The notes beneath the pieces are model-generated. The model worked only from the letters and a program-made list of their open reading frames with translations. It ran no database searches and had not been told where the DNA came from. 64,000 bases of DNA, taken from positions 1 to 64,000 of the forward strand of contig MU616654.1 in NCBI GenBank assembly GCA_025201705.1. The letters are read 5' to 3'. Position 1 is the stretch's first letter; each line of letters begins with the position of its first letter. Source of the DNA: Dissophora ornata (lineage: Eukaryota > Mortierellomycota > Mortierellomycetes > Mortierellales > Mortierellaceae). The position numbers and the translations under genes are program-made. Below are positions 21,481 to 33,200 of the stretch, one piece after another.

Positions 21481-24400
21481 ATGTATGGGAACTCACCGAG
21501 CAGCGGGCACCCCAATGATCGCCTCTCATATGATGATCATCCTGAGATTGTTGTGGTTGGACCTAACACCCCTGAGTCCGAGGAAACCGCGATTCCGCTG
21601 AGTACGCTCACTCCAGTACCAAGCGTTAGCATCGACATACCATCGGATGATGGCCGCGAACAACAAGGAGATGAGACCAAGATCAACGAGCCTCCGGTTT
21701 CACCATCGCAGGACGAAATTTTGGAAGACGGCAAAGGCGTTTACCATAAAAACAATCGTATAGAGAATCCTGCACCAGCACAAGAATCGGTATGTGAGAC
21801 TACGGCAAAGACTGCAGTTGAGATGAGCACCCAGCGGGCGCCACCGGGCGCTAAGGTTCCGGGTGTCGGGGAGGAAAGGGTCGGATTTCGGGGACGCTTG
21901 AAGAACAAGTTGATGTCTAAGATCGCTAAGCCCCCTGTTGATGACGGAAATGGCGGTGATAACAATACTCGGGGCGAAGAGAATAGGGTTGACGGTGATG
22001 ATGAATATGGCAGCGGGGATGATAGCGAGAGTGAATATGACGATGAAAGCGAAGGCGAGAGTGGTGACTCAAACAGACCAGTCGTAGAGAACAATCCTTC
22101 CTGTGCACCGCACCAGCCTGGCATGGCGCCTAATATTGGCACTGATGAACAGGACAAGGACTTCAGTCAGAAAAACAAACATGACAAGGGCAAGGTCAAA
22201 GGGAAAGGCGAGGACCTGGATCCAGCCCCGGTTGATAAATTTAAGAACGATGTAAAGGCCTCCCCGAAAAGAATAGCAGCTCTGAAAGCAAAGATCAAAT
22301 CTCGATTTCGGCATCGTTCGAATGGTTCAGTAGCAAAGCCCGAGGCAAATCTAGGTACGATTCTGGTGGGAGTGTTACTGTCGCTTCTGCGTTATGAGTC
22401 GTTGCCATTGATTGCTATACTAATCGGTTGTAATATGTAAACGTGTGTGGGTATGTATGAAGTAGGTGACGACACCAAGTGGCTGTGGGACTTGCGGGAG
22501 ACAGTAGGTGGGGATGTACAAAGCGAGCGCAAACTCCCCGTGGTCGTACCTCAAGACAAAGACTGGAAGGTAGACAGCACTATGTTTCCTTTTTTAAAGA
22601 TTGGTGTGCAGTGGCAATGAATGCAGTAACACTTATTATTATTCTCCCCGAAAACAGTGCTCGCTACCGACAGGAGACATCCCAAGTGGATTCTACTCCA
22701 TCGTATTTTGCATGACATTTTCATGCATCGGCGGTGTTAAAGAGCCGTTGGACTCCTTAACTGTTGACGCGAACCAGTTCGGTTCCTCTGAAAATCCCGT
22801 ATACATGGTAAAATTCATGTTTCCATACATGTTCATGTATCTCTTGCGTGTATATTTGTGAATGTGTGCTATCGAATGAAGGTATTCTTCAAAAATGAGT
22901 TTAACGCGCGCCTTTTCGTTAGAATAAGACTTGCAAGACAACTGCCGAGAAAGAGGAACTAAGTCAGATTAGTACGACTATTTGTCCCTGCTGCTATTGC
23001 AAATATGTTGCACAATAGCCCTTGAAATTGACAAACTATGGCGAACTGATGATTTCGCCTCCGATCTGTTTATTTGTTCGTCTGCTGTCTTTATTATAGA
23101 GCTGAGAAAGAAAACTCGGGTCAGATTGCATCGTCAAATTGAGCTGGCCAAGGATGGCCAGTGCCATTATATCGAGTTCTCGATCAATGTTAAGGCTTGT
23201 AATTTATGGAAATTCAAGCTACATTATGTTGAACTCCAAAGTTGCAATATCACAAATTCCAAAGGTAAAGATCAGAGGAATAAGGACGAAGGTGAAGATG
23301 AAAGAAATGGATTTTTAAATACATCTCACTCCATTTAGATATCGTTCTTTTTGGACAAGGAAAGCCCCAGGAGTACATCAACGTGGGGCGTCATCACGTA
23401 AATGGCGACGGCGATGAGAATTACGCTAGGGGACCAGTCGTCGACGTTCACTCCTACAATATCTCCTCTTCTGGCACATACGCCACCACCCTGTGCTTTC
23501 ACAAAGATAACAGTGCCGTCATCGAGATCTGGTCTCTCAAGAACGACAACAATGTCCACCATCACACCACACCCGAAGCTCGAGGATACATCAAAACTGC
23601 TGGGAATCGCCCAGATCGAGCGGATATCTGTCTGAATGTCTCTAGCCATGGAGATTACGTGGCTCTACATTCTAACAAACTATTGGAAGAAGGAATCGAC
23701 TGCCTAGTCTTGCGTAGCACCAAAGGTGCCGCAGATGGTAGCGACTCTGAACTGAGGAGCTTGTCTGAGATCTCGCTACCGCTGGGTCTTCAGGAATTCT
23801 ATGGATATGGCACATTTCATTTCCTTTCCACAGATAACGAAAATGAGAAAGAGAGAGAGTCGGAGCGCTACATCACTTGCGATGGGAAATCGCTATCGAT
23901 TTACGAAACGATTGAAGATTGGGTGAGAATCCAGACGATCAAGCTTAGCAATGAGCAAAGACTTGATTCCGCGCTGAATGCGATCCTCAGTATGCGTGGA
24001 CGGTGTTTTGCATGGACAGGAAACAAGAACAATGTTTTAATCATGCATGTGGACAAGGAAAAGAAAATCAACTTGGCAATAGATGGCGTAAATGCAGAAA
24101 CACGTACATGCCTGTCGAGAGATGGAAGTCAAGTGGCGGTGTTGGTGAGAGGAACGATCTCAATCTATGAAACGTCATCAGGAAAGCGCGTCGCGGAGTT
24201 TGGAGATGGAAAGTACAACGATAGTCACTTTGAGGTGGTGTTGAAGAACGGATTGGTGATGATACCAGAAATGGGAGAAATGAAGGGGAAGAGGAAAGTC
24301 ATGCGGATTGAGAATAAGGTTTCCGACAGTGAGGTTTGCAACGACATTCATCCAGACTACGAGTTGAGGTATCCTGCACCGCTGGGTCAACAGTTGTTCA

Positions 24401-27400
24401 CGTATTCTCAAGTGAGTGGCTGAAATCATTTCCCTGATTCACCGACGCGTTGAAGTGCATGTCTTTTTAAAGTTTTAACCGCGCAATTCACCCTGTGGTT
24501 TCCTCTCGTAGGGCACTGTTGTGAACATCACAAGGATGGATATGGATAGCAAGATGAGACTTGAGTCAGGCTCCGGGAGATTCAAAGAAAATATGTCCAC
24601 CATGAGGAGCACTGATATCACGGAACAGTCACCTAATTTCACCAGCCTAGCCCGCGACACCTTCCGCCTCTCCACTACGAACCCAGTTATCCACGGCAAA
24701 CCAACAACTATTTTGACCATCGAATTTTGTCATCCAGAACCACACACCTCGGCCGCACCTGCAAATGCTGCGTCTGCAACATCAGAATCACCCATCTGTT
24801 TAACTATACCTCTGGGTACCTCACACATAGCCTATCCGAGCCTCCTCCTCGAAGCTTCTTCGCGGCTCGCCATCATCACTGGTCGCTACCTTCAAGTTTG
24901 GAAGCTCACAAGCCCAACGACTTGCGACGACAACATCGCAGAACTGGAGCTCGTGTGGGCTCTTCAAAAGGAAGAAGAGGAAAAATACAAATTATCCGAC
25001 ATCTGCCACAGGCAAGTCAAAGATGCCCAAGTGGATCTCACGAATGGGGCCCAGTTCATGATGACACTCAAACCAGCCAAGTGGCGGAGGGGGCCCTATG
25101 GACCGCAGATTTACAAGGAACCGGATGGTGATAGGGTTGTCACTTTCCCATTCTCAAACAACGACAACATGTTAGTCTCGCTCGAGGGCCGCGTGCAACA
25201 GGGGATCCGTGGTGTGGTTGATATGTACATCAATGGAGATCCGAAATGCCAGAAAGCGGTGATCCGATACTTGGAGTCACTAGTCCGACCGTCAGACGAG
25301 AATCCTGTTTCGTGTATTGTGGTACTGTGCAACATTTGGAGGCTCGATGAAAAGGAATCCTTCGTGAAGATAATGACGGAATTATTGCCGAAGACCCGTT
25401 CCACCTGGGTCCCGGAGATTAATGCAAAAAATAATAACAAGGTGCAAGACCCATTGGCTATTCTCTTGATGAAGGCCGAGACTCAACCGTCAATTATCGG
25501 AGTCGCCAAGGTGATCATGGACTACTGTGTCAGTCACGCCAACAGTTCCATGAGCTTGAAGTTCTTAGCACCGGTCTTTATATCAATGAACCGCCTGAGG
25601 GAGATGTTCCCAGATGAAGCTCAAGGATGCCTGAACAGGATGGCGTTCATTCACGCAATATCGAGGCGGCACATTATCGACAACCATATCATTGTGCATT
25701 CACCGAGTCAGAAACGTCGCTTCTGGAGGCCGGCTCAGAAGTTATGGGAAACGAAGAACCCCATCATGCAGCTGTGTGTGAACCCGTCTAAACCAGATCA
25801 GAGGAACGAAAAATTCACCTTGCCAGTGTTCGTGGCGTCGTTTGACGCTCTTTGGTCCTACAACCTCGATGACGATCGCTGCGAGAATAATGAAATGCCG
25901 CTCAGATCCCGAACAATGATGAGAACGACGACTATTGGAGCATCGATGGCAAAGATGTCGCGATGGAGGGTTCTACTCTATATGATCGGACACAAATTGC
26001 AGCTGAAGAGCAAGATGTACGTTAAATGTCACGATTTCAACTTGAAGATTTTTGACAACCCGGCGATCGCAGCCTTGGTCTTGCACAAGTGGTAAGTTAT
26101 CAGTGCATAAGTTGAACGTTTTGTTAAACCATGGTACACTTGATGAGTAGCTCACCTAACTGATCTTTATTTGCCTTTAGGAACACGATTGGATTCCGGT
26201 ACTGGTTGTTCCGATTCGTATTTCAATGTTGCTACTATACCATGATCGTTCTCGCTGCTATCTTGCAAGTGTATTTCCCATATCGCCATCTCTTGATCGG
26301 TATCTTTATCGTCATCATTGTCATGGCTGCCGTCTTTTTGTGGCTCGAACTCCTGCAGGCCAGATCGGGACTGAAAAGATACTGGAAGTAAGAAGGCATA
26401 GAATATGATATCGGGTATAGATGTGAGCAAACGCGGAGAATGGCAGTGTGCCGTACTCACCTTCCATATGCATTCACTTCCAATGCACACACTTTTAATG
26501 TTTAGATCGTCTTATAATCTTCTGGACTTGGTGGCGTACTTGACTCCGATGGCGGCAGCTATCGATCAATTGGTGGTTATAAAGAGCAATAATCCTCAAG
26601 GGAATACACGCCTTCTCAGTTTCTCTGTCCTCATTGCCTTCCTTCACGGAGTAGGTGCCATGACCAGCATAACAATATTACGATGTGACATATGCTAAAG
26701 ATCATCGATCTAATCATTCATTATACATTTCATTCGAGATAGCTTTTCGAGATGCGGATCGATGGGAGTGTATGCAAGTTTGTGACGATCATCCAGCAAG
26801 CTATCTTCGAAATCAAAGTGTTCTTCTTCATCTTTGGAGCCGGAATCGTAGCCTTCACGATCGCGATGCTCCATCTACTGCATGCTTGTCCTCTTGGAGG
26901 ATGCGATAGCACCAACAGTGGCACGTCGGGATCTACGTTCCCAACGCATGTCCTCGGTGCACTTTCGGCAACTTATTTCTTCATGGTAAGGATTTAATGG
27001 CGATTGTTGGATACAGCAAGAACAGAGAAATTCGTATGCGCAATAGAGACTAAACGGACGCTTTTTATTTGTGATATTTGCACAGGGAGGGCGATATGAC
27101 CCGGTCAGCGACAATTTCAACAGCCAAGACTGGGCTTTCCACATCATGATGGTCATCTTTTTCTTCTTCACCGTCATTCTCATGCTCAACGTGCTAATCG
27201 GTAAGACATGTCAGGCATGCTCAATCTTAGTTCCGCCGACGCACTGCCTTTGCATTTCAGGAGAACTGACAACCCTCAATTCCTGCCATTCTCCTTATTC
27301 GTTTTTCTCATCAACTTTTTTTTTTTTTTTTTTTTAACGTGGCGTTTGGCAAGGGCGGTGATGACTGGCGCCTCGTTTGGGTTGAATCACGGATTCGTTT

Positions 27401-27824
27401 CATCGAAGCGGCCGAGAATATGTCGTACCGTATCCCTAGATATCGCGAGAGTCATTCCTACTTCCCGAATGAGATTTATTTCACCGCGACGGAGAAAGAG
27501 GTGAAAGAGTTCAAAGAGAAGCATGAGGTTTGTGAACGGGAGCCAAAGGCGGTGGCGACTAAGTGCAATGGCAACGGTAGCGACCAGAATGCAAACAATG
27601 GCAATATTAATAGCGACAAGAATGCGAGCAATGGTAATGGTAGTAGCGATAAGAATGCGAGCGATGGCAATATCAGCAGCGACAAGATTGCGAGCAATGG
27701 CAATGGTAGCAGCGACAAGGATAGTATTATAAATGGACTGAGGGCCATGAAGGAACAGAGTGATGCACAGTCCAAACAGTTCCAAGAACTTATCGACCGC
27801 TTATCAAAAGGCGGGAGCCAGTAG
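21481..27824 (+). CDS. WD40 + TRP-like ion channel, copy B (last splice acceptor lost)
   Basis: Exons 21481-22354, 22466-22569, 22658-22807, 22923-22971, 23100-23264, 23339-24411, 24512-26091, 26181-26387, 26506-26650, 26743-26985 and 27086-27200 are open, with GT-AG borders and intron phases 1,0,0,1,1,0,2,2,0,0,1. The last exon is open from about 27336 to the TAG at 27822-27824. Its acceptor and first eight bases, present in A, C and E as CTAG then CTCTGATT, are replaced by a 20-base T run, so it has no visible splice site. If complete it would have about 1,733 residues. Exon 1 encodes an acidic, disordered N-terminus ending in a Lys-rich patch; exon 6 the WD40-like propeller; exons 8-11 S1 to S6 with pore GGRYDPVSD. 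The tail carries a minisatellite of Asn/Gly/Ser/Asp/Lys units. Either a pseudogene or a mis-assembled homopolymer. Confidence 0.78.
27316..27335. repeat. T20 tract replacing the last acceptor of copy B
   Basis: The T run abuts coding sequence (AACGTGGCGTTTGGC). In copies C and E a shorter T run is followed by about 27 bases containing the acceptor, which are absent here. Confidence 0.75.
27580..27730 (+). repeat. Coding minisatellite in the copy B tail
   Basis: About five imperfect 30-33 base units encode (S)SDK(N/I)AS(N/D)GN(G/I). Copy E has one or two related units (KNASNSDDSSDK), and C and D essentially one (DKD). Unit number varies without breaking the frame, so this cytoplasmic linker tolerates length change. 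Confidence 0.75.
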
Positions 27825-27858
27825 TGATATCTCTGAGGTGGAGGTCACTCAGTTCATT

Positions 27859-27864
27859 AATAAA
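27859..27864 (+). terminator. Polyadenylation signal AATAAA, copy B
   Basis: Lies 35 bases after the stop, within the conserved CATTAATAAAGTTT block shared by all array copies. Confidence 0.7.
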
Positions 27865-28068
27865 GTTTTTTTGCAAGATATTCAGAGTGCACAAAACGCG
27901 TCCTTGTCTGCACACATTTGTAATCAAGGCGCTTTGTTTATAGGAGGAGAGGTCCTTCATCAACAAGCCGAAGACATTTAATATGACAAGCTCACCACAA
28001 CTATTTACTCACTATTGCACTAAGGGAAAATCTGGCATTATTCTTTTCTGCCTTTATACCTTAATACG

Positions 28069-28345
28069 CCCTGCATTGTATGATGTTTTGAGTGGCTTAG
28101 TCCCACCTGATGTCTCGGCTCAAATCGACGGTTTGACCTTGAAAGGCAAGGTGACAGGTCGGCATTTGTCGAGTTCAGAGCTGACCTTCCGCTCTAACTT
28201 CCTTGAAGTCCCTCTCATGATCAAGTGGATATTGATTATGATCTTATCCTTGCATAGATCCTCCGCCTTGATCAAGCTACACGGTTTCTTTAATGTGTTG
28301 CTATTTCATCAAATGCCACTTGTGCAGTATGCCAGAACTTGATGC
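28069..28345 (+). repeat. Spacer repeat R, copy 2
   Basis: Paralogous to the segments at 7874, 16195 and 53268, in the same orientation and at the same distance downstream of the channel stop. Runs directly into the transposase remnant. Confidence 0.6.
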
Positions 28346-28349
28346 ATAA

Positions 28350-29060
28350 CTCGCCGCAAAATATTAACTATAGACTTCATTGCATCAAGCGCCGTCTCTT
28401 CAACTTTACGGTGGATGAATTGGACATGTCTATACGTCCCGAGTCGTTTCTGTATGAGTCGCACTGCCACAAAGTTTCAACGAAATGGAAGGGAAAGATA
28501 AAGGGCGGTGTTGTTCGCGAGCTGGGCCAAAAGCCATTGGTCATTGTCTTGGCAGCATCCATGATATTTACTACAAGAAAATGAAGCAATTGGTAGTACA
28601 CTTTTTTTCGGACAGCGTGCATATCTGGCCAGCGCTTCGGAAGACGCACGTTTTAAAAATGATGAATGATAATGCAGCACACAACACAGAACTCTGGAAC
28701 GAAAAATGGCCAGAGATCAGCGAAGCTGGGATCATCGCATTCGATGATGATTGCCATGGTGACTTCACCGTGCCGTTATTAGAAAGCCTCTTCACGACTC
28801 TGTAACGATGTAAGCTAAGTGGGTCTTGGTCCATGTAATATTCATTTGGATGGAGCGTCATACCATTCCCGAAAACTCGACAAAAATCTAACTAGTTACC
28901 AGTTCAACGACTGTGGCAGAACTTCGCCAATGGCTTCTGGACACAGATCATGACCTTCCACTTTCATCGAAAGGCGGTAATCCAAGCAAGGCGGAGCGCT
29001 AAGACTACGTCAAGAATTGCCCAGGTCGGTCAGTGGATGTGATTTGTGGCATCACTGAAG
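28350..29060 (+). pseudogene. DDE transposase remnant, copy 2
   Basis: Blocks in order: RLFNFTVDELDMSIRPESF, SHCHKVSTKWKGKIKGGVV, VHIWPALRKTHVLKMMNDN (28615-28680), GIIAFDDDCHGDFTVPLLE (28728-28790), then degraded DGASYHSRKL, ELRQWLLDTDHDLP and GGNPSKAER. This copy keeps the longest intact frame of the middle part (28485-28805). It is truncated before the catalytic Glu block, where a different sequence with TTTGTCGTTGGACAACTTCC begins. Confidence 0.65.
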
Positions 29061-29277
29061 CGTATGGTGATCACGAAAAATTTGTCGTTGGACAACTTCC
29101 CTCGAGAAGGTGTGCCTGGAGATAAACTTTTTTTTTGAGGAAAGATCTGTGAATGAATGAGCTTTGAACGCTTCTGGTCATTTTCAATTCGTAGCGTCTT
29201 TCTCCACTCCTTCATCGCCGCATTTCATGATTTGATTCGACGGGGTGCCCATTGCTTTTGGTCATTACAATAAGAAA

Positions 29278-29368
29278 CCTCCGAGGAGGCTAGCATAATA
29301 AATCTCATGACCCTGGGGGTCCTTGTTAGTCAAAAAAAAAAAAAAACCCCCCTCCGAGGAGGCTAGCA
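29278..29368 (+). mobile_element. Micro-retroposon with 18-bp target duplication, copy 2
   Basis: Direct repeats CCTCCGAGGAGGCTAGCA at 29278-29295 and 29351-29368 flank a 55-base insert. The insert holds CATGACCCTGGGGGTCC, then TTGTTAGTC, 15 A and four C. The paralogous spacers at about 20252, 37722, 45660 and 54482 carry a single copy of the target (for example CTCTGAGGAGGCTAGCAC), so they are empty sites showing the insertion is recent and specific to this spacer. Confidence 0.75.
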
Positions 29369-29449
29369 CACCAATCTGTTGCGTTGCCCGTCCCACGCTT
29401 CTTGGGGCTCCCCCACAGCCGTCTTGTTTTTGCCCTCGGACCAGGCATC

Positions 29450-30247
29450 CACTTTTAATTTCGCCCAAATACTGACCTGCATCGATATCCTGTCACCTCA
29501 CCCGCCTAACTTCTTCCAACAGTCTCATCCAATTAAGCCTTTCCAAGTAATGGAGCGAAGGACAATGGGGCCACGAAACGCTTTTCATGGGATCTTCCCA
29601 AACCGCTTTGACAAGTTCGTTGCTGTGAGAAGTGGCAGCAGGGGGCAAAACATCACCTTGCAGGGAATAAAAATAAATAGAAAAATCATGGTCCGGCATG
29701 CAAGATGAGAAAGAGCAAAAAACATGGAGTAGGAAGGTGAGCCCGAAATAAATCAATTCAGCCCTTATTCAAGGCAGAGCAATATATTACTGGAGCGAGA
29801 CTTTTTTTGACACCAGAATCCAAGGGGCAACGCGCCCTGGCTCTCTGCGTCTTGGTCGCGTCGCCCTCTCTACTCTGCAGCAGATTGACGGATAAACGGT
29901 CTGCTTACTACATGTACTCCAGAACGTACATGCACTCTTTTGCATTGGGTTGGTTTTTACAGATGCGCCTCGAGGGTATTTGCAATCAAAAATTCCTTCT
30001 GCTAAACCTAAACAGCTTGTTTGCATCGCGGGACGAAAATACTCTGTTGCAACAAAAGCAAAAAAAAGTCCAGTGGATCCTTGTTGTTTACTCACATCTC
30101 GCTCAATTCGCAAGCTTACTCGCCTGACGAGACCCTATCAGGCACATCCTCCCTCTCCCTCCTTCCGTCTCTCTTTCTCTCTCTCTTTCTTTTTGAAAAC
30201 CACCTCCTAGATCACTTCATACCTCCTACGCCATAAGCAATAAAACA
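29450..30247 (+). promoter_or_regulatory. Upstream region and leader of channel copy C
   Basis: Carries the same ordered blocks as upstream of B: GCCCAAATACTGACCTGCAT, AATGGAGCGAAGGACAATGG, ACCTTGCAGGGAATAAAA, TCGCCCTCTCTACTCTGCAGC, TTTACTCACATCTCGCTC, a CT run and TACGCCATAAGCAATAAAAC before the ATG. A genuine AATAAA-like run at 29666-29675 is probably incidental. Confidence 0.5.
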
Positions 30248-33200
30248 ATGCATCAGAACCCACAGACCCGTGGGCACTCCATGATGGTAGAGGCTGGACC
30301 TAACACCCTTGAGTCCAAGTCAACCGCTCCAGAAGTAAGCATCGACATACCCGACAATGCACGAGAAGATTCCGATGCAGATCCATTGACTGATGGCCGC
30401 GAGCAACAGGAGGATGATACCAAGATCAACGATACGCATTCGACCCAGTCGTGGCCACTTACGCCTCCAGTTTCATTATCGCCACCTACCCCTTTGGTTC
30501 CATCATCGCGAGAATTTTTTTTGGAAGACAACAAAGGCAACGAGAAGAGGAGTGTTAACCATGAAAGCCGCCACATAGAGGATCATACACCACCACAAGA
30601 ATCGGGATATGAGGATACGGTAGATAAGACTTCAGATGAGAGGAGTGCCCAGCAGACATCACCAGGCCCTAAGGTGAAAGATATCACTGAAGAAAAGGTC
30701 GAATTGCAGGGAAGCTGGAAGATGAAGGTGATATCGACAAATGCTAAGCCCACTGTTGATGACAGAAATGGCGGTGACAACAATAATCGGGCCGAAGTGA
30801 GTGAGGTTGGCCGTGAGGATGAAAATGGAAACGGGGATGAAAGTGAGAGTGAATATGATGGAGAAAGCGAGCGCGAGGACGACGACTCAATCAGCGTCCC
30901 CGTAGAGGGTAATTCTCTCCATGCACTGAGCCAGTTGGAAATAGCGTCTAGTATTGCTATTGATGATCACCATAAGGAGAGCAGTCAGAAAAACAAATCT
31001 GGCAAGAGCAAGGGCAAGGGCAAAGGCAAGGACTCGGATCCAGCCCGGGTTGAAAAACCTAAGAACAAGAAAGGTTTTGCGAAGTTAAAATCGCAACTTC
31101 GGCATCGTACAATTGGTTTTGCTGCAAAGCCCGAGGCAAATCCAGGTACGATTCTGGTGGGAGTGTGACTGTCGTCTCTGGCGTTATGAGCCGTTGTCAT
31201 CGATTGTTGTACTTAATCGGTCATAATATGTCAGCTCCTGTGAGTATTTATGAAATAGATGATGTCTCCAAGTGGCGGTGGCACTGGCGAGAGACAGGAG
31301 GAGGTGGAAATCTACAAAGCGAGCACAAACACTCCGTGACCGTACCTCGAGATGAAGACTGGAAGGTAGAGAGCACTACTGTGATTTTTGTTTTTTTTTG
31401 TTTATTTTGGTGTGCCGTAAATATTCAATGTGTGCAGTAACGCTAATTATTATTCTCCTCTAAACAGTGCTCGTTACCGGCAAGAGACATCCCAAGTGGA
31501 TTCTACTCGATCGTATTTTGCGCGACGATTTCATGCAACCGCGATATTAGCGAGCCATTGGATTCCTTAACCGTTGACGCGAACCCGATCGATTCCTCTA
31601 ATAATGTCGTAAACATGGTAAAATTCATATTTCTAAATTTATGCATCTCTTGTGTGTCCATGTGCTGTGTGCTATTGAATAAATGCATTCAAAATGGCAC
31701 GCATATTCGCATTGACATTCTTCAGAGCTGAGATTAACGCGCGCCTTTTACGTTAGAAAAAGACTTGCAAGACAATTGTTGAGAAAGAGGAACTAAATCA
31801 GATCAGTACGACTATTTGTCCCCACTGCTATTGAAAAGGTGTCACGCTATAGTCTGTGAAATTGACAAACTGATGTTTTCGCCTTTGCGGTCTTCATTGT
31901 AGAGCTGAGAAAGAAAACTCGGATCAGATTGCATCGCCAGATTGAGCTAGAGAAGGATGGCAAGCACCAGTATATTGAGCTCTCGATGAAAGTTAAGGCT
32001 TGTGATTCGTTGAAATTCAAGCTATATTATGTTGAACTCCACCGTTGCAACATCACAGATTCCCAAGGTAAAGATCAGAGAAATAGGGACGAAGGTGAAG
32101 ATGATAGAAGATGGATTTTAAAAATATATCTCACTCCATTTAGATATCGTGCTTTTCGGAGAAGGAAAGCCCCAGGAGTACATTACCGTGGGGCGTCATC
32201 TCGTAAATGACGGCGATGAGAACCACGCTAGGGGACCTATCGTCGACGTTCACTCTTACAACGTCTCCTCTTCTGGCACATACGCCACCACCCTGTGCTT
32301 TCACGAAGATAACACTGCCGTCATCGAGATCTGGTCTCTCAAGAACGACAACAATGTAGCCCCCCGCCATCACACCACACCCCTAGCTCGAAGATACATC
32401 GATATTGCTGAGAATCGCCCAGATCGAGCGGATGTCTGTCTGAGCATCTCTAGCAATGGATATTACGTGGCTTTACATTCCAACAAACTATTAGATGATG
32501 GAGTCAACTGCCAAGTCTTGCGTAGAACCAAAGGCGCTGCTAATGGTAACAACTCTGAACTGTGGAACTTGTCTGAAATCTCGCTGCCGCCAGGCCTTCA
32601 GGAATTCTATGGATATGGCACATTTCATTTCCTTTCCACAGAAAACGAAAATGAGCAAGCGCTGGAGTCGGAGCGCTACATCACTTGCGATGGGGAATCG
32701 CTATCGATTTACAAGACGACTGGCGAATGGGTAGGAATCCAGACAATCAAGATTAGCGATGAGCAAAAACCTGCTTCTGCGCCGAATACGATCCTCAGTA
32801 TGCGTGGAAATTGTTTTACATGGACTGGAAAAAAGAACAACGTTTCAATCATTCATGTGGACACTGACAAGAAAATCAACTTGCCAATCGATGGCGCAAA
32901 TACAAAAACACGGACATGCCTGTCGAGAGATGGAAGTCAAGTGGCAGTATTGGCGAAGGGAACGATCTATATCTATGAAACGTCATCAGGAAAATGCGTC
33001 GCAGAGTTTGGAGATGGAAAGTACAAGAATAGTCGCTTTGCTGTAGTATTGGAGAACGGATTCGCGATAGTGATAAACCCACCAGAAAAGGGAGAAACAA
33101 ATGTGGCGAGGAGAGTCGACGGTAAGGTTTGGAAGAGGGAGCATGACATTCACCCAGACTATGGGTTGAGGTACCCTGCGCTGATGGGTCAACAGTTGTT

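Noticed and set aside
21741..22157. Ser-rich minus-strand frames opposite exon 1 of copies B and E
   Set aside because: Antisense of the acidic N-terminal exon; biased codons of the sense strand explain them.
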